A DNA stretch of 64,000 bases from Deinococcus sp. AJ005 (GCF_009017495.1 NZ_CP044989.1:1-64000); one strand, 5' to 3'; counted from the first letter of the stretch, positions 36,757-49,131 are shown. Made by a program: numbers and translations. The notes: generated from the sequence alone by a model not told the origin.

Positions 36757-36812
36757 GATGATGATCATCAAATCTTTTTAAAAGCTTTTAAAAGCTCTAA
36801 AAGATCATCATC
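36757..36812. other. AT-rich segment framed by an inverted repeat (candidate unwinding element)
   Basis: Perfect 10-bp arms GATGATGATC (36757-36766) and GATCATCATC (36803-36812) enclose a 36-base stretch with only about nine G/C and repeats of CTTTTAAAAG type. It lies 45 bases beyond the last iteron in a GC-rich genome, where a DNA-unwinding element is expected. From here to 37288 no gene is seen. Confidence 0.6.
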
Positions 36813-37040
36813 AAGGCACGCTCGGCCCATTTCCGGCTGAGCCATTTCTCCAGACCTCCCGAAATGGGTCAAAAGCGGACTTTCAGAGGCCTAACAGTCC
36901 CGCTCCACCTCACCAAACCCCCTGTGCGCTCACCAGAGGGTTGTGGAGTGGCCTGCCAGGAAATTCACGTCTCTCTGTCCGATCAGCATTCTGCCAGGGT
37001 CTTAACGGCCTTCCTGCTGCCATCTTTGCATGTCAGATTT

Positions 37041-37060
37041 TATACATTTGTATGTATAAT
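37041..37060 (+). promoter_or_regulatory. Promoter/operator upstream of the liv operon
   Basis: TATACAT (37041-37047) and ATGTATA (37052-37058) form a perfect 7-bp-arm palindrome with loop TTGT, and TATAAT (37055-37060) is a consensus -10 box overlapping its right arm. No good -35 box is seen. The site suits a repressor of livH, which starts 229 bases downstream. Confidence 0.5.
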
Positions 37061-37288
37061 AGATACACACTGTTCTGGACGGCGTTTCAGGTCATTTTAG
37101 CCTGTTTTTAGACCTTCTGGCCCGGTCAAGTCGCCTGTGATGTCCGTGCTTTGTTCCCGTTGCCGGGAAATCCTTGGCCCCTGCCTTCGCACCTCCGTCT
37201 TGTCCACCCGCCCTAAACTCCGTATGGTGGCTGGCAATGACAACCAAACGAGTGTTAGGCAAACTTGCGCGTGCCGATCTGGAGCCAG

Positions 37289-38334
<1,046 letters not shown>

Positions 38335-38338
<4 letters not shown>

Positions 38339-40140
38339 CCCCGTCTCAAACCTCTCTGAAATTTTCCCTTCGCCTGGGCCTGAGCATTGCCGCCGTGCTG
38401 ATCGCGCTCTCGCTGCCCCTGATGCTGCCGCTTTTTCAGGTCACGCTGCTGACCAACATCCTGATTTTTTCCATCGTCGTGACCGGACTGGTGCTGCTGA
38501 CCGGTATCCTGGGACTGACCAGTTTCGGGCAGGCGGCGTTCATGGGCGTGGGCGCCTATACCACTGCCGTGCTGACCGCGCAGATGGGCTGGAATCCGTG
38601 GCTGTCGCTGCCCGTCTCGTTGCTGGTCACGGGTCTGATCGCGTGGTTTCTGGGTCTGCTGACCCTGAGGATGCAGGGCCATTATCTGCCGCTGGCCACC
38701 ATCGCCTGGGGCATCAGTCTGTTCTACGTGTTCGGCAACACCCCGGCGCTGGGCGGCTTTACAGGATTGACTGACATTCCGCCCATTTCTGTCCTTGGTC
38801 TGGAGCTGACCTCGCCGCGTAACTTTGCGTATCTGGCCCTGGCCTGCCTTGGGGTGGTGGCGCTAGGCGCACAGTTTCTGCTGTCCAGCCGCACCGGGCG
38901 GGCCATGCGGGCGCTGCGTTCGGGACCGATGGTGGCCGAGGCATTCGGTGTGTCCGCCTTTGGTCTGCGGGTACAGGTCTTCGTCCTCTCGGCACTGATG
39001 GCAGCGCTGGCGGGCTGGCTCTACGCGCACAGCCAGCGTTTCGTCAATCCCACGCCGTTCAGTCTGCAAGCCGGGATCGAATACCTGTTTATGGCTGTGG
39101 TGGGCGGCTCGCAGCATGTCTGGGGCGGCGTGCTGGGTGCGGGACTGATCACCCAGATTCGTGAGCAGCTCCGCGACATCCTGCCCGGTCTGCTGGGGCA
39201 ACAGGGCAATTTTGAGGTCATCGTGTTTGGGGCGCTGGTCATTCTGGTGCTGCAATTCGCGCGCCAGGGGCTGTGGCCGTTGCTGGAACGCCTGTTGCCG
39301 CAGGAGGGCATCCGCATTTTGCCGGAGCGTGAAAAGCTCTCGCCACGCCCCAAACCTGCTCCCGGTACGCCGCTTCTGAGCGTTAAAAATGCGGTCAAGC
39401 AATTTGGCGGCCTGCGTGCGGTGGGGGATGTCTCGTTTGACCTCAACGCCGGGGAAATCCTGGGGTTGATCGGTCCCAACGGCGCGGGCAAAAGCACCAT
39501 GTTCAACCTGATTACTGGCGTCAACCCAGCCACCTCGGGGCAGATCACCTTCATGGGCCAGGACATCAGCCGCCGCAGCGCAGGACAGATTCACCGCCTG
39601 GGCCTGAGCCGCACCTTTCAGCACGTCCACCTGCTGCCCGATCTGACGCTGCTGGAAAATACGATGATGGGCGGCTACGCGCGTGGCAAGGCCGGAATCG
39701 TTCGCAGCCTGCTGCATCTGGAGCGCGGGGAGGAGGCGGCCCTGCAACACGAGGCATTGCGTCAACTGGAGCGTGTCGGGCTGGGCGCGCAGGCATTCAC
39801 GCTGGCGGGCAATCTGGCGCTGGGGCAGCAGCGGGTGCTGGAAATCGCCCGCGCCTTGGTGGCCGATCCCACATTGCTCCTGCTGGACGAACCCGCCGCC
39901 GGACTGCGCTACGGCGAGAAGGCCGAGCTGATCATCCTGCTCAGGAAACTGCGCGACGAGGGGGTCACGGTGCTCCTCGTCGAACACGATATGGATCTGG
40001 TGATGGGGTTGGTGGACCGTCTGGTGGTCATGAATTACGGCGAGAAACTGGCCGAGGGTTCCCCGCAACAGGTGCGCGACAATGCGGACGTGCGTGAGGC
40101 TTACCTGGGCGTCGACATGGAAGAGGAGGGCGCGGCATGA
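38335..40140 (+). CDS. LivM-LivG fusion: permease and ATPase in one chain
   Basis: A 601-aa fusion. Residues ~1-320 are the LivM permease ([16 protein letters not shown] ~65, [21 protein letters not shown] ~190 as coupling loop). Residues ~345-600 are the LivG ATPase: Walker [10 protein letters not shown] (~380), [12 protein letters not shown], signature-region [15 protein letters not shown] (~495), Walker [12 protein letters not shown] (~515) and His of VLLVEHDMD (~550). In most bacteria these are two genes. ATGA overlaps link it to livH and livF. The LALGQQ signature replaces the usual LSGGQQ, as in other LivG proteins (LSYGQQ). Confidence 0.88.
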
Positions 40141-40850
40141 CTTCCGATCTGCTTCTCGAAGTCCGTGACCTGCACACCCGTTATGGCCGCGTGGAGGCGC
40201 TGAGCGGTGTGTCGCTCGAAGTTCCCGCCGGGCACATCGTCAGCGTGATCGGGGCGAACGGGGCAGGAAAGACCACGCTGATGAACTCGGTGATGGGCAT
40301 TCTCCCCAGCACGGGCGAGCTGCTTTACGAAGGCCAGTCTCTGCGCGGCATCCCACTGGAAACCCGTGTGGCACGTGGCATTAGTCTGGTGCCGGAGCGG
40401 CGTGACCTGTTTGCCTCTATGAGTGTGGCCGACAATCTGACCCTGGGCGCGTACAGCCGCCGTCAGCAGAAGTGGCGCGGCGATCTGGAGCACGTCTATG
40501 AGCGCTTTCCGCGTCTGCTGGAGCGGCGCAAACAACTGGCGGGCACGCTGTCAGGCGGCGAGCAGCAGATGCTGGCGATTGGCCGGGCCTTGATGGGCAA
40601 GCCCAGATTGCTGCTGCTGGACGAGCCGTCGCTGGGCCTCGCGCCGCTGATCGTGCGCGACATCCTGCGAATCGTCAAGCAACTTCAGGCCGAGGGCGTG
40701 ACCGTGCTGCTGGTGGAACAGAATGCGCGGGCCAGTCTGGCGATCAGCGACAGCGGCTACGTGCTGGAAACGGGCGAGGTCAAGCTCAGCGGCCCGGCAC
40801 GCGAACTGGCACAGAACCCGGAGCTGACGGCCAGCTATCTGGGCGGGTAA
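40137..40850 (+). CDS. livF: Branched-chain amino acid ABC transporter ATPase (LivF type)
   Basis: A 237-aa cytoplasmic ATPase. Walker [10 protein letters not shown] (~40), Q-loop region, signature [16 protein letters not shown] (~140), Walker [12 protein letters not shown] (~160) and [12 protein letters not shown] with the switch His replaced by Gln, the normal LivF state. It starts in the ATGA overlap with the LivM-LivG fusion and ends the operon before a hairpin terminator. No periplasmic LivK binding protein is encoded next to the operon. Confidence 0.9.
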   Translation: MTSDLLLEVRDLHTRYGRVEALSGVSLEVPAGHIVSVIGANGAGKTTLMNSVMGILPSTGELLYEGQSLRGIPLETRVARGISLVPERRDLFASMSVADNLTLGAYSRRQQKWRGDLEHVYERFPRLLERRKQLAGTLSGGEQQMLAIGRALMGKPRLLLLDEPSLGLAPLIVRDILRIVKQLQAEGVTVLLVEQNARASLAISDSGYVLETGEVKLSGPARELAQNPELTASYLGG

Positions 40851-40864
40851 ACGACAAGGTGAAA

Positions 40865-40893
40865 GCCCCCTCCGAAAGTTGGAGGGGGCATTT
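40865..40893. terminator. Bidirectional terminator between livF and the RND gene
   Basis: Stem GCCCCCTCC (40865-40873) / GGAGGGGGC (40881-40889) with a 7-base loop is followed by ATTTTA. It lies between two convergent operons and can serve both. Confidence 0.75.
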
Positions 40894-40908
40894 TACTGGG
40901 TCGGCGGA

Positions 40909-43900
40909 TCAGTCGCCGGGGACGGGGGTGCCGCCCATCTGCACGGGAGCGTCAGGCTTCAGGCGGCGGCGCTCGAACTGCCAGAACACGGTGGGCACTA
41001 CGTAGAAAGTCAGCAAAGTACTGGTCACCACGCCGCCCAGGATCACGATGCCCAGGCCCCGGCGGAACTCCGCGCCGTCGCCCTGGCCCAGGATCAGCGG
41101 AATACTGATCACCAACACGGTCAGGGTGGTCATGAGAATCGGGCGGAAGCGCAGTTCGGCAGCCTCGATCAGCGCCTCCCTCAGCGGCAGGCTGCGGGCG
41201 CGCTCGGTCACGAATTCCAGATACAGGATGGAATTCTTGGTGGACAGGCCCAGCAGGACCACCATCCCCAGCACCGTGATCACGTCCAGATTCACGCCGA
41301 ACAGGCCCAGCGTCCACAGTGCGCCCACGATGGCGATGGGCACGGGCAGCAGCAGGTAGATGGGGTAGCGGAACGAGTTGAACTGGCTGCCCAGCACCAG
41401 ATAGGTCAGCAGGATCGAACTGATCATGATGATCGGTCCGAAGAACACCAGATCGCCCGTCAGGCCCGAGCTGCCGAAGGCGCTGGCGTTGCCCAGGGTG
41501 ACGCTGTCTTTCAGCAGTCCCGCGTCGCCCACACGTTTTTCCAGCACTGCCTGATAGGCGAACGGATTGGGGCCGCCCTGCTTGAGGTTGATGTCCAGCG
41601 TGGCGGTGTACGCCTTGTTCAGGCGGCTCAGGGTGGCCGGGGCCTGCGCCACCTGAAACGTGCCCAGCCCACTGAGGGGCAGGTTGGCGTTCAGCGCGGG
41701 CGAGTAGACCGTCTGCGACAGCAGGCTCTGCTCGTCGCGGATCAGCGAGGGGTCCAGCCGCACCACGATGTCCACACTCTGATCGCCGTCGCGGACGCTG
41801 CCCGCCACCGAGCCATCGTTATAGGTCCGTAGCGCCTGGGCCACGTCACTGGCGCTCAGGCCGGTGCCGGACAGCCGGTTGGGATCGGGAATGAAGGTGC
41901 GTTCCTGGGTGGTGGCGCTCAGGCTGCTCTTGACCGTGCGGATGTTGGGATCTTTGCGGAGCAGACGCACGACCTCCCGGTTGCGCTCCAGCAGCAGCGC
42001 CTGATTGGGGGCGGTCAGTGCCAGCGTCATGTCGGCGCTGCCGCCGGGTCCGGTCTGCTGGGAGGCCACCGTCAGCTCCGCGCCGGGCCGGTTCGCCACC
42101 ACGGGGGCCAGCAGGGTGCGGTACTCGGCGCTCAGCAGGTCCAGTCCCTGGCGCTCCTCCTTGGGAATCAGGGTCAGGGTCAGGCTGGAGGCGTTGGCGC
42201 TGTTGCCGCCCACCAGACTGCCGCTGCCCACGCTGGTCTGTACCAGCCGGACCTCCTTGCGGGCCAGCAAGCGGTCCTCGATCTGGCGGGTCACGGCGTT
42301 GGTGGTGGCCAGATCGGTGCCCACCGGCAGCGTCAGGTCCACGTTCAGGATGCCGCTGTCGGTCTGCGGCACGAAGGCGAAGCCCAGTTTCGGCGCGATC
42401 AGCACGACGCTGCCCATGAAGGCCAGGGCCACCAGCATCACGATCCAGGGCCGCTTGAGGGCGTTCCCCAGGCTGCGGGCATAGGCGCGGGCCACGCCCG
42501 TCACGCCTTTGATGGTGACGCCGTGCAGGGTGCCGGTCAGCGCTTCCAGGAAGGCGTACAGCACGGTGACGACATAGCGCACCAGCGTCCAGACGACGGG
42601 GGCCAGCAGGGCGGCCAGGATCAATTTGACGGGCAGGGGGAGGCCCGTGCCCGAGAGGGCCAGCCCCGTGACCGTGCCGCCCAGGATCAGGGCCAGGACG
42701 CCGGGCACTGTTTTGACTCCGGCCAGCGTGCGCCGGAACAGCTCGGGCAGGCGGGCCACGATGGGGGGCAGCTCGGCCCAGCTCACGCTGCGGGCCTCGG
42801 CGGTGTAGGCCAGCCGCACGGTCAGGAACAGCAGGCTTTCCAGCCACGACAGCGTAATGGCGGCGGCGATGCCCAGCCCGAACTGGCTGAAGAACTGGCC
42901 CAGGATGCCGGGGAAGAAGCTCAGCGGGATCAGCACGGCCAGCAGCGAGAACGACGCGGCGGTCACCGCTGAGAAGACCTCGCTGGCCCCCAGCAGCACG
43001 CTGCGGACCTGGCCGTAGCCCATGTCGCGGTAACGCTGCACGTTCTCGGCCACCACGATGGAATCGTCCACCACGATGCCGATGGCCACGATGATCGCCA
43101 GCAGCGAGATGATGTTGAAGGTGAAGCCCAGCAGCCCGAACAGCAGGGGCGCAGCGCTGATCGAGATCGGAATCGCCAGGATCACCGAAAACACGGTGTT
43201 CAGGCGGCCCAGGAACAGCAGGCAGATCAGGCCCACGGCGGCCACCGCGATCAAGAATTCCTTGAAGGTGTCCGAAACGGTGGCGCGCGTCTCACGGGTG
43301 GTGTCGTTGGCCAGCTTGAGGCTGTATCCCTGGGGCAGCGGCTGGGCTTTCATGGCGGCCAGCACGTTGTCGGTCACGGCCACAGAATTGGTTCCCGAGG
43401 CCTTTCGCACCGAGAGCAGCACGGCAGGCTGACCGTTGACCCGCGCGAATGAGGTAGGTGAGGCGCTGCCGTCACGCACGCTGGCCACGTCCGCCACCCG
43501 CAGCCCGTTGGCCGGATCGACGATGATGCGGCCCACATCAGCGGCGCTGCGCGGGGTGTTGCGGGTGCTAAATCCCGTGGTGTTGCCACCCTGCGTCAGC
43601 GTACCGGCGGGCAGGTCCAGCGCCGAGCCGCTGATGGCCCCGGTGACGCGCGCGGGCGTCAGGTTGTAGCTTTGCAGGCGGGTGGGGTCCAGCAGCACCT
43701 GGATCTTGCGTTCCGGCCCACCCGACAGCCGCACGTCGGCCACGCCCTCAACGCGTTCCAGCCGGGGCACCAGGGTGTCCTCGGCGTAGGAAGTCACGTC
43801 GTCGGGTTTGGCGCTGCCACCCAGCAGGGCCAGCGACAGGATCGGGGTGGCGTTGGGATCGAATTTCTGAACCACCGGGGCGTCCGCGCCGTTGGGCAGG

Positions 43901-44328
43901 GAACCCCGGATGGCGGCCACCGCCTGCGACACGCTGTTGGCTGCCGAGTCGATGTCGGTGCTGTCGGCAAAGGTGATAACAACCGCCGACTGGTTGCTCA
44001 CGGAGGTGGTGTTGATGTCCACCACTCCGGCCAGGGTGCTGACCGCGTCCTCGATGCGGCGGCTGACCTCGCGGTCCACCTGATCGGGGTTCGCGCCCGC
44101 GTAGGTGGTGCTGACCGCCAGGATTGGCACCTCGAAATTGGGCAGCAGTTCCACGCCCAGCCGGAACACCGAGACCAGCCCCAGCAGCGCCACCAGCACG
44201 AAAATGCCGATGGAAAAGACATAGTTGCGGACGCTGAAGCGCACGAAGGGGTTGATCACCGGCTCCGGCGTGCCGTCGGGCAGCGTGCCGCGTGGAGCAT
44301 TCAGGTCACCGGATTCGTGGGTACTCAT
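40909..44328 (-). CDS. RND efflux pump inner-membrane transporter (HAE1-like)
   Basis: A 1139-aa proton-driven exporter. The first half starts with [20 protein letters not shown], has porter domains and [20 protein letters not shown] with the paired Asp of TM4 (~423). The second half begins near ~605 ([20 protein letters not shown]). The C-terminal TM10-12 shows [16 protein letters not shown] and [14 protein letters not shown]. About 90 residues between the halves (~520-605) add two hydrophobic segments ([30 protein letters not shown]) not found in standard ~1040-aa AcrB-type pumps. ATGA overlaps the adaptor gene. It is the last gene of the operon controlled by the TetR gene at 48.5-49.1 kb. 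Confidence 0.9.
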   Translation of the reverse strand: MSTHESGDLNAPRGTLPDGTPEPVINPFVRFSVRNYVFSIGIFVLVALLGLVSVFRLGVELLPNFEVPILAVSTTYAGANPDQVDREVSRRIEDAVSTLAGVVDINTTSVSNQSAVVITFADSTDIDSAANSVSQAVAAIRGSLPNGADAPVVQKFDPNATPILSLALLGGSAKPDDVTSYAEDTLVPRLERVEGVADVRLSGGPERKIQVLLDPTRLQSYNLTPARVTGAISGSALDLPAGTLTQGGNTTGFSTRNTPRSAADVGRIIVDPANGLRVADVASVRDGSASPTSFARVNGQPAVLLSVRKASGTNSVAVTDNVLAAMKAQPLPQGYSLKLANDTTRETRATVSDTFKEFLIAVAAVGLICLLFLGRLNTVFSVILAIPISISAAPLLFGLLGFTFNIISLLAIIVAIGIVVDDSIVVAENVQRYRDMGYGQVRSVLLGASEVFSAVTAASFSLLAVLIPLSFFPGILGQFFSQFGLGIAAAITLSWLESLLFLTVRLAYTAEARSVSWAELPPIVARLPELFRRTLAGVKTVPGVLALILGGTVTGLALSGTGLPLPVKLILAALLAPVVWTLVRYVVTVLYAFLEALTGTLHGVTIKGVTGVARAYARSLGNALKRPWIVMLVALAFMGSVVLIAPKLGFAFVPQTDSGILNVDLTLPVGTDLATTNAVTRQIEDRLLARKEVRLVQTSVGSGSLVGGNSANASSLTLTLIPKEERQGLDLLSAEYRTLLAPVVANRPGAELTVASQQTGPGGSADMTLALTAPNQALLLERNREVVRLLRKDPNIRTVKSSLSATTQERTFIPDPNRLSGTGLSASDVAQALRTYNDGSVAGSVRDGDQSVDIVVRLDPSLIRDEQSLLSQTVYSPALNANLPLSGLGTFQVAQAPATLSRLNKAYTATLDINLKQGGPNPFAYQAVLEKRVGDAGLLKDSVTLGNASAFGSSGLTGDLVFFGPIIMISSILLTYLVLGSQFNSFRYPIYLLLPVPIAIVGALWTLGLFGVNLDVITVLGMVVLLGLSTKNSILYLEFVTERARSLPLREALIEAAELRFRPILMTTLTVLVISIPLILGQGDGAEFRRGLGIVILGGVVTSTLLTFYVVPTVFWQFERRRLKPDAPVQMGGTPVPGD

Positions 44329-45587
44329 GGCGCACTCTCCACGGGTTTGGCGGCATCCTTAGCGCCTGTATCCACCGCGATGGCCGCGCCGTCCTGAAGG
44401 CTGCCGGGCAGTGGATTGATCACCGACTGGCCGGGGTCCACGCCCGAAACGGCCAGTTGGCCGCCAGACTCGGCAATCACGGTGACCACGCGGCGTTCAG
44501 CCTTGCCGTCCACCGCCACGAACACGGCGTTCTCGCCGCCGTCCACCTGTACGGCGCTGCTGGGAATCAACACGCCCTGGCCCAGATCGGCGCGGTAGCG
44601 CACCTGGGCCGCCGCGCCCACCGGCAGTTTCTCGCCGCCCTGCACGCGCGCGGTGATGGGCACCAGCCGGTCACTGCCCGCGATGCCGGGGCTACCCTGC
44701 ACCGTCGCCACGTAATTGACGCCGCCGTAGCCCAGATTCAGCTTGGTCCCATCGGCCAGCGCGAAGGCGTCGCTGCTGGGAATGTTGAACTTGGCGCGGA
44801 TGCTGCCGGGGTCCACCAGCCGGAAGACGGCGGTGCCCTGCGCGGCAAATTCGCCGACCCTGGCGCTGATGCTGGCCACCGTTCCGGCGAAGGGTGCCCT
44901 GACCCCGGTGCGCGCCAGATTCTCCTCGGCCTGCCTGACCCCCGCCTGTGCGGTTTCCAGGGCCACCCGTTGCAGGGGCACGCTGCCCTGTGCGCTGCGC
45001 CCGTTCTGTTCCAGATTGTTGCGGGCTGAGGACAGGCCCGACTGCGCCTGCGCCAGCGTGGCCCGCGCCGCCTGAAGGTCCGCCAGACTGATGCCGCCCA
45101 GTCCGTACAGCGTCTCGGCGCTCTGTGCGTTCTGCCGCGCCTGGGCCAGCGTCGCCTCGGCGGACGCCACGGCGGAGGTCAGCGACGCGCCCGCGTTGGC
45201 CGTGGAGTTCTGGGTCTGTTGCAAGTTGATCTGGGCCTGCTGGACCTGCAACTTCGCATTTTGCAGCGCCTGCTGCTGTTGCGTGTCGTCAAGTTGCACC
45301 ACCACCGCGCCCGCGCCCACCTGTTCACCCTCATCGGCCAGCAGGCGCGTGACTGTGCCGCCGCTCTGGGTCGCAACCTGCGAGTCCTTCTGCGCCGTGA
45401 TGATGGCGCTGGAACTGCGCTGCACCCGGAGCGTGCCCTGCTTCGCGGTAACAGTCTGCACTTTCAGGACCGTGGTCTTGGCCGGGGCGGTGTTCAGATC
45501 GTTGCCCTGGGGCTTGGCCTCCTGACCGGGCCGCGAGCAGCCGGCCAGCAGGGTGGTCAGGACCAGCAATGGCAACACCTGCTTCAT
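44325..45587 (-). CDS. RND efflux periplasmic adaptor (membrane fusion protein), lipoprotein
   Basis: A ~420-aa lipoprotein linking the RND pump to a TolC-type channel. The signal ([17 protein letters not shown]) ends in a lipobox LAGC. A lipoyl half ([22 protein letters not shown]), a long Gln/Ala-rich coiled hairpin (~100-220) and the second lipoyl half ([19 protein letters not shown]) follow, then beta-barrel and membrane-proximal domains. Three in-frame ATGs (45641, 45605, 45587) lie in a tandem repeat; the last directly begins the signal peptide and is chosen. Starting at 45641 would overlap the tolC stop (ATGA) and add 18 residues of repeat. Confidence 0.85.
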   Translation of the reverse strand: MKQVLPLLVLTTLLAGCSRPGQEAKPQGNDLNTAPAKTTVLKVQTVTAKQGTLRVQRSSSAIITAQKDSQVATQSGGTVTRLLADEGEQVGAGAVVVQLDDTQQQQALQNAKLQVQQAQINLQQTQNSTANAGASLTSAVASAEATLAQARQNAQSAETLYGLGGISLADLQAARATLAQAQSGLSSARNNLEQNGRSAQGSVPLQRVALETAQAGVRQAEENLARTGVRAPFAGTVASISARVGEFAAQGTAVFRLVDPGSIRAKFNIPSSDAFALADGTKLNLGYGGVNYVATVQGSPGIAGSDRLVPITARVQGGEKLPVGAAAQVRYRADLGQGVLIPSSAVQVDGGENAVFVAVDGKAERRVVTVIAESGGQLAVSGVDPGQSVINPLPGSLQDGAAIAVDTGAKDAAKPVESAP

Positions 45588-45655
45588 TTTGCCAGTCCAA
45601 TTCATTTGACCAGCCCGGCTTATTTGACCAGTCCAGTTCATTTTGCCAGTCCGGT
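45583..45655 (-). repeat. Tandem ~18-bp duplication at the tolC/adaptor junction
   Basis: Read on the minus strand, four units GGACTGGCAAAATGAAC, GGACTGGTCAAATAAG, GGCTGGTCAAATGAAT and GGACTGGCAAAATGAAG follow each other. The first contains the tolC stop in an ATGA; the last contains the adaptor start at the signal peptide. The array looks like repeated duplication of the original overlap. Confidence 0.7.
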
Positions 45656-46702
45656 CACGTCCACGCCGGAGGCCGCCCCCAGCGCCGCGAGGGCCTTCCA
45701 CAGTCCGTCACTGGCCTGGGTCACGGCAAAGTCGGCCTGAGCGGCCTGGACCTCGGCCTGTTGCACTTCCACGGCGGCGGCGGTCCCGGCCTTCAGGCGG
45801 GCGCGGGCCTGACTGAGGGTGGTTGCAGCATTGGCGCTTTGCTGGCGGGCGATCCCCACCCCTTCCTGGGCATTCTGCACAGCGACGTAGGCGTTGCGTA
45901 CCCCGGTCCCGGCGGCCTTCAAGGCGTCGTCCAGACCGCGCTGGGCGTTGGCCTGGGCGGTGCGGGCGTCTTCCAGCGTGCGCGCGGGCGTGTAGTCGTT
46001 GTCCGCCAGCTTGACCTGCAAGGCCGCGAGGCTCAGGCCGTTACTGGCCTGGCTCAGCGACGGCAGGCGTTTTTCAAGTCCCGCCTGTAACGTGGCGAGG
46101 CTGGCGTCCAGCCTGGGCGGGGCGGGTGGATCAGCCAGGGTCAGCACCGTCCCAGTGGGCAGGCCCAGCGAACGGGCCAGTTGTGACTTCAGCACCGGAA
46201 GTTGCGCCTGTGCGTCGGCCAGTTCCTGGGTGTCGCTGTTCAGGCTGGTCTGGGCGCGGTTCACGTCCAGTTGCGTCGCCACTTTCGCGGCCAGCCGCGC
46301 CTGTGCGATTTGCAGGTTGCGTTTGTCCAGCGCCACCTGCGCGCTGTTCAGACTGATTCGCCCGTTCGCCTCGTAGGCGGCCAGATACTGCCCGATCACG
46401 GTCTGTGCCACGTTCAGCTTGGTGCCGTCCAGTGTGACCGCCGCCGCCGTGTTGTCCTGCTCGGCCTGCGTCAGCGTGGTGATGATGCTGGTGGGGTCCG
46501 CGCGTACCGCCCGCAGGTTGGCCTGGGCCTTTTGCAGGTTGGCGCGGGCGGTGGTCACGTCCGGCCCACCCGCCAGGGCGCGGCTCACGGCGCTGGCCAG
46601 GGTCAGTTTGGTGGCGTCCGTCTGCGCGGCGGCGTGGCCCGGTGTGGTGGTCAGCCCGAGGGTCAGCAGGACGGTCAGAATGCGGGTGGTGTGGGTGGTC
46701 AT
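45638..46702 (-). CDS. TolC-family protein, second of two in the operon
   Basis: A 354-aa exported, Ala/Gln-rich helical protein with signal peptide (ends HAAAQ). Heptad-rich segments such as [14 protein letters not shown] (~55), [22 protein letters not shown] (~130) and [21 protein letters not shown] (~300) match the alpha-barrel of outer-membrane efflux proteins. It is shorter than standard TolC (~450 aa), so one repeat may lack beta strands. It starts in an ATGA overlap with the upstream tolC gene and ends in an ATGA overlap with the adaptor. Confidence 0.82.
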   Translation of the reverse strand: MTTHTTRILTVLLTLGLTTTPGHAAAQTDATKLTLASAVSRALAGGPDVTTARANLQKAQANLRAVRADPTSIITTLTQAEQDNTAAAVTLDGTKLNVAQTVIGQYLAAYEANGRISLNSAQVALDKRNLQIAQARLAAKVATQLDVNRAQTSLNSDTQELADAQAQLPVLKSQLARSLGLPTGTVLTLADPPAPPRLDASLATLQAGLEKRLPSLSQASNGLSLAALQVKLADNDYTPARTLEDARTAQANAQRGLDDALKAAGTGVRNAYVAVQNAQEGVGIARQQSANAATTLSQARARLKAGTAAAVEVQQAEVQAAQADFAVTQASDGLWKALAALGAASGVDVTGLAK

Positions 46703-48375
46703 GGTTGGCCTCCGGGGGCAGGGGTAGGTGGGGCGGGTTCGGGGGTGGACGGCGCGGGGGCAGGTGTGACGCCGGGCGCTGGTGGAGTCGGCATGGGCAC
46801 TGGTGGAGTCGGGACGGGGGGAGTCGGGAGAGGGGCTGGGGCAGGCGTGATGGGCAGAACCGGGATCTGGCCCAGCAACACCGGGTCCAGTTCGCCCGTG
46901 GCCTGGAGCAGTTGCAGTGCGGCCAGTTCCACCGCCGCCGCCTGAGCGTCAATGGCGTTCTGCGCCTGCGTCACGCCCAACGCGGCCTGATCGATGTCCA
47001 GCGGCGTGCCCAGTCCGGCGTCCACGCGGGCGCGGGCGCTCGCAAGCGCGGTCTGGGCGCGGGTCAACGCGGTCCCCAGGCTGGTCAGCCCTCCCACCTC
47101 ATCCTGATAGTCCGATAGGCGGGTGCGGACATCGAGATCCACGCCCTGCCGCGCGCTGCTCAGGCCCAGTTGCGCCTGCTGCACGCCCTGGCTGGCCTGC
47201 GCAAGTTCCCCGGCCCCCGCGCCGCCCAGCAAGGTGTAGGTGCCGCTCAGCGACAGCGCCACCCCGCTTGGAATCTCGCCCGTGTCCTTCAGCGGAAGGC
47301 TGACCTGCACGCCCAGCACGCCGGTTCTGGAATTTAGGCTGCCGCTGACGGTGCGGCCCGCGTTGCCCTTGGCATCACTGAGCTGCCCGGCGCGCACGCC
47401 AGCGGTCAGGTCCGGCAGGCGGGCGTCGCGCTGCGCGGCGGCCAGGGCGGCCTGTGCGTCGGCCAGCGCCACCTCGGCCTTCGCGATTTCCGGGCGGGCG
47501 CTCAGGGCGCGTGACAGCAAGGTATTCAGATCACTGGAGGGGGCCAGATTGGGCAGGCTGCCGAAGCTGCTCAGATCGCTGGGCAGCGCCAGGGGCCGCC
47601 CCAGCACGCGGGTCAGTTGCGCCGCCGCCAGATTCACGCCGCGCACCGCTCTGTCCCGCGCTGCCTGGGCCGATTCCAGCGCCGATTGCCGCTCCAGCAC
47701 GGCCTCTGCCGTGATCAGATTCTGGGCGCGTTGCTCGTCGGCCACTGCTCGCAGGCGGACGCTCAGGGCCAGTTGCGCGTCGGCCTGGGCCACCCCGGTC
47801 ACGGCGCTGCGTGCCCCGGCAAACGCCTGCGCGGCCTGAATGGTCAGCGTGGCGCGGCTGTTGCGCAGGTCCACTGCCGCTGCCGCCAGCGCGCGTTCGG
47901 CGCTGTGGACCGCCTCGCGGGCGGGGGACCACGGCAGCAAGTTCAACGCGGCGCTCACGTTCAGCGTGGTGCTGCCCTGCCATTCGCCCGTGTCCCAGGG
48001 CACCTTGGTCAGGTTGCCGTCGGCCCCCACGCTCAGGCTCAGGCCCGCGCGGGTGCGGGCGCTGTCCAGGGCAAGCTGCGCGGCGCGGTACGTCAGGTCC
48101 GCCGACTGCCAGCCCGGAGACCCACGCAGCAGCGCCAGCACATTATTCAGCGTGAACGGCGCGGTCTGGACCTGGACCGGGTCAACCGAGGTCTGTTGCA
48201 GCGGGAGCGGCGTGGGTACCGTTGGAGCTGGAGTGGGCGCAATCGGAACTGGCGCAGTCAAAGTGGGGGCAGTCGGTACCGGTGCAGGGGGCGGCGCGGT
48301 CTGCGCGTGGCCTGCGCCCAGCAGGCCCAGGCTCAGGAGGGCCGAGAGAAAAAGGGTAGGGAAACGTCGTGTCAT
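46699..48375 (-). CDS. TolC-family protein with proline-rich ends, first of two in the operon
   Basis: A 558-aa exported protein. After a signal peptide ([17 protein letters not shown], ending GHAQ) comes a Pro/Ala/Thr-rich segment (~24-62), then two helical outer-membrane efflux repeats (~65-500; e.g. [54 protein letters not shown]), and a Pro-rich tail of ~50 residues with PTPPVP repeats. Pro-rich ends may span or bind the thick Deinococcus wall. The start is ATG 48375, where the signal peptide begins. It is the first structural gene after the TetR gene, 163 bases downstream of it. Confidence 0.83.
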   Translation of the reverse strand: MTRRFPTLFLSALLSLGLLGAGHAQTAPPPAPVPTAPTLTAPVPIAPTPAPTVPTPLPLQQTSVDPVQVQTAPFTLNNVLALLRGSPGWQSADLTYRAAQLALDSARTRAGLSLSVGADGNLTKVPWDTGEWQGSTTLNVSAALNLLPWSPAREAVHSAERALAAAAVDLRNSRATLTIQAAQAFAGARSAVTGVAQADAQLALSVRLRAVADEQRAQNLITAEAVLERQSALESAQAARDRAVRGVNLAAAQLTRVLGRPLALPSDLSSFGSLPNLAPSSDLNTLLSRALSARPEIAKAEVALADAQAALAAAQRDARLPDLTAGVRAGQLSDAKGNAGRTVSGSLNSRTGVLGVQVSLPLKDTGEIPSGVALSLSGTYTLLGGAGAGELAQASQGVQQAQLGLSSARQGVDLDVRTRLSDYQDEVGGLTSLGTALTRAQTALASARARVDAGLGTPLDIDQAALGVTQAQNAIDAQAAAVELAALQLLQATGELDPVLLGQIPVLPITPAPAPLPTPPVPTPPVPMPTPPAPGVTPAPAPSTPEPAPPTPAPGGQP

Positions 48376-48537
48376 GGGGTGAACCTCGGAACAGGGGTGG
48401 AGAGCATCAGATTCGGCGTGTGGAGTTTCTCGTGCAGAGTTTCTAGAGTGGCCACTTACTTTCGGGCAAGATGCTACACCCTCGCTCCCGGTCCAGACCA
48501 CCCTCCAAAGGTGGAGGCAGGCCAGAAAACGGCACGG

Positions 48538-49131
48538 TCACGGCGTAAGCCCCGGCCACAGCAGGTCCAGCAGCCCGCGCACGAAGCGCCCGGCATCCAT
48601 CGGCTCGCGTCCGGTCTGGTTCATCATGTGTTCCTGATGCACGTAGGTGGTCAGCGCGCCCAGAATGGTCAGGGCCGTGACCTCGGCGTCCAGCGGGCGC
48701 ACCCGGCCCAGCCCCAGCTCGGCGCGCAGGTAACGGGCCAGCACCTCCGCGTCCTGGCGCACCGGGTTGCCCAGCCGCTCCAGAATGCGGTTGTGTTCGG
48801 GATCGTGCCCGCGCGAAAGCACCGTCATCAGGTTGGGTATGATCGCGGCAGCCTCCCCCAGAAATTCCATGAACGCCTGTTCCAGATTGACCCGGACCTC
48901 GCCCTGCCCCAGCCGCTCCAGCAGATTCGCGCGCCAGTGGGCGTAATCGTGCAGGCCCACTGCCGCCTCGAACAGGTCCTCCTTGCTGGCGTATCTCTTG
49001 AACAGCGTGCCTTCCGAGATCCCGGCGCGGCGGGCGATCTCGGCGGTGGTGGCGGCAAATCCCTGCTCCAGAAAGACCTCACGGGCCGCCTCCACGATCT
49101 GCTCGTCGGTAATGGTGCGGGGACGGGCCAT
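48538..49131 (-). CDS. TetR-family regulator of the efflux operon
   Basis: A 197-aa repressor-type protein. The HTH lies at ~10-55 ([42 protein letters not shown]). The rest is the helical ligand-binding domain. It is transcribed in the same direction as, and 163 bases before, the tolC-tolC-adaptor-RND genes, so it probably represses them and itself until a pump substrate binds. Confidence 0.88.
   Translation of the reverse strand: MARPRTITDEQIVEAAREVFLEQGFAATTAEIARRAGISEGTLFKRYASKEDLFEAAVGLHDYAHWRANLLERLGQGEVRVNLEQAFMEFLGEAAAIIPNLMTVLSRGHDPEHNRILERLGNPVRQDAEVLARYLRAELGLGRVRPLDAEVTALTILGALTTYVHQEHMMNQTGREPMDAGRFVRGLLDLLWPGLTP

Noticed and set aside
36131..36781. A 216-codon plus-strand frame encoding a repetitive Pro-Asp-Tyr-Ser-Gly peptide
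   Set aside because: The repeats come from the iterons, whose ~33-base spacing keeps frames open. There is no ribosome site and the DNA has an origin role.
42523..42972. Plus-strand frame within the RND gene
   Set aside because: Gln/Gly-rich antisense shadow of a high-GC gene.
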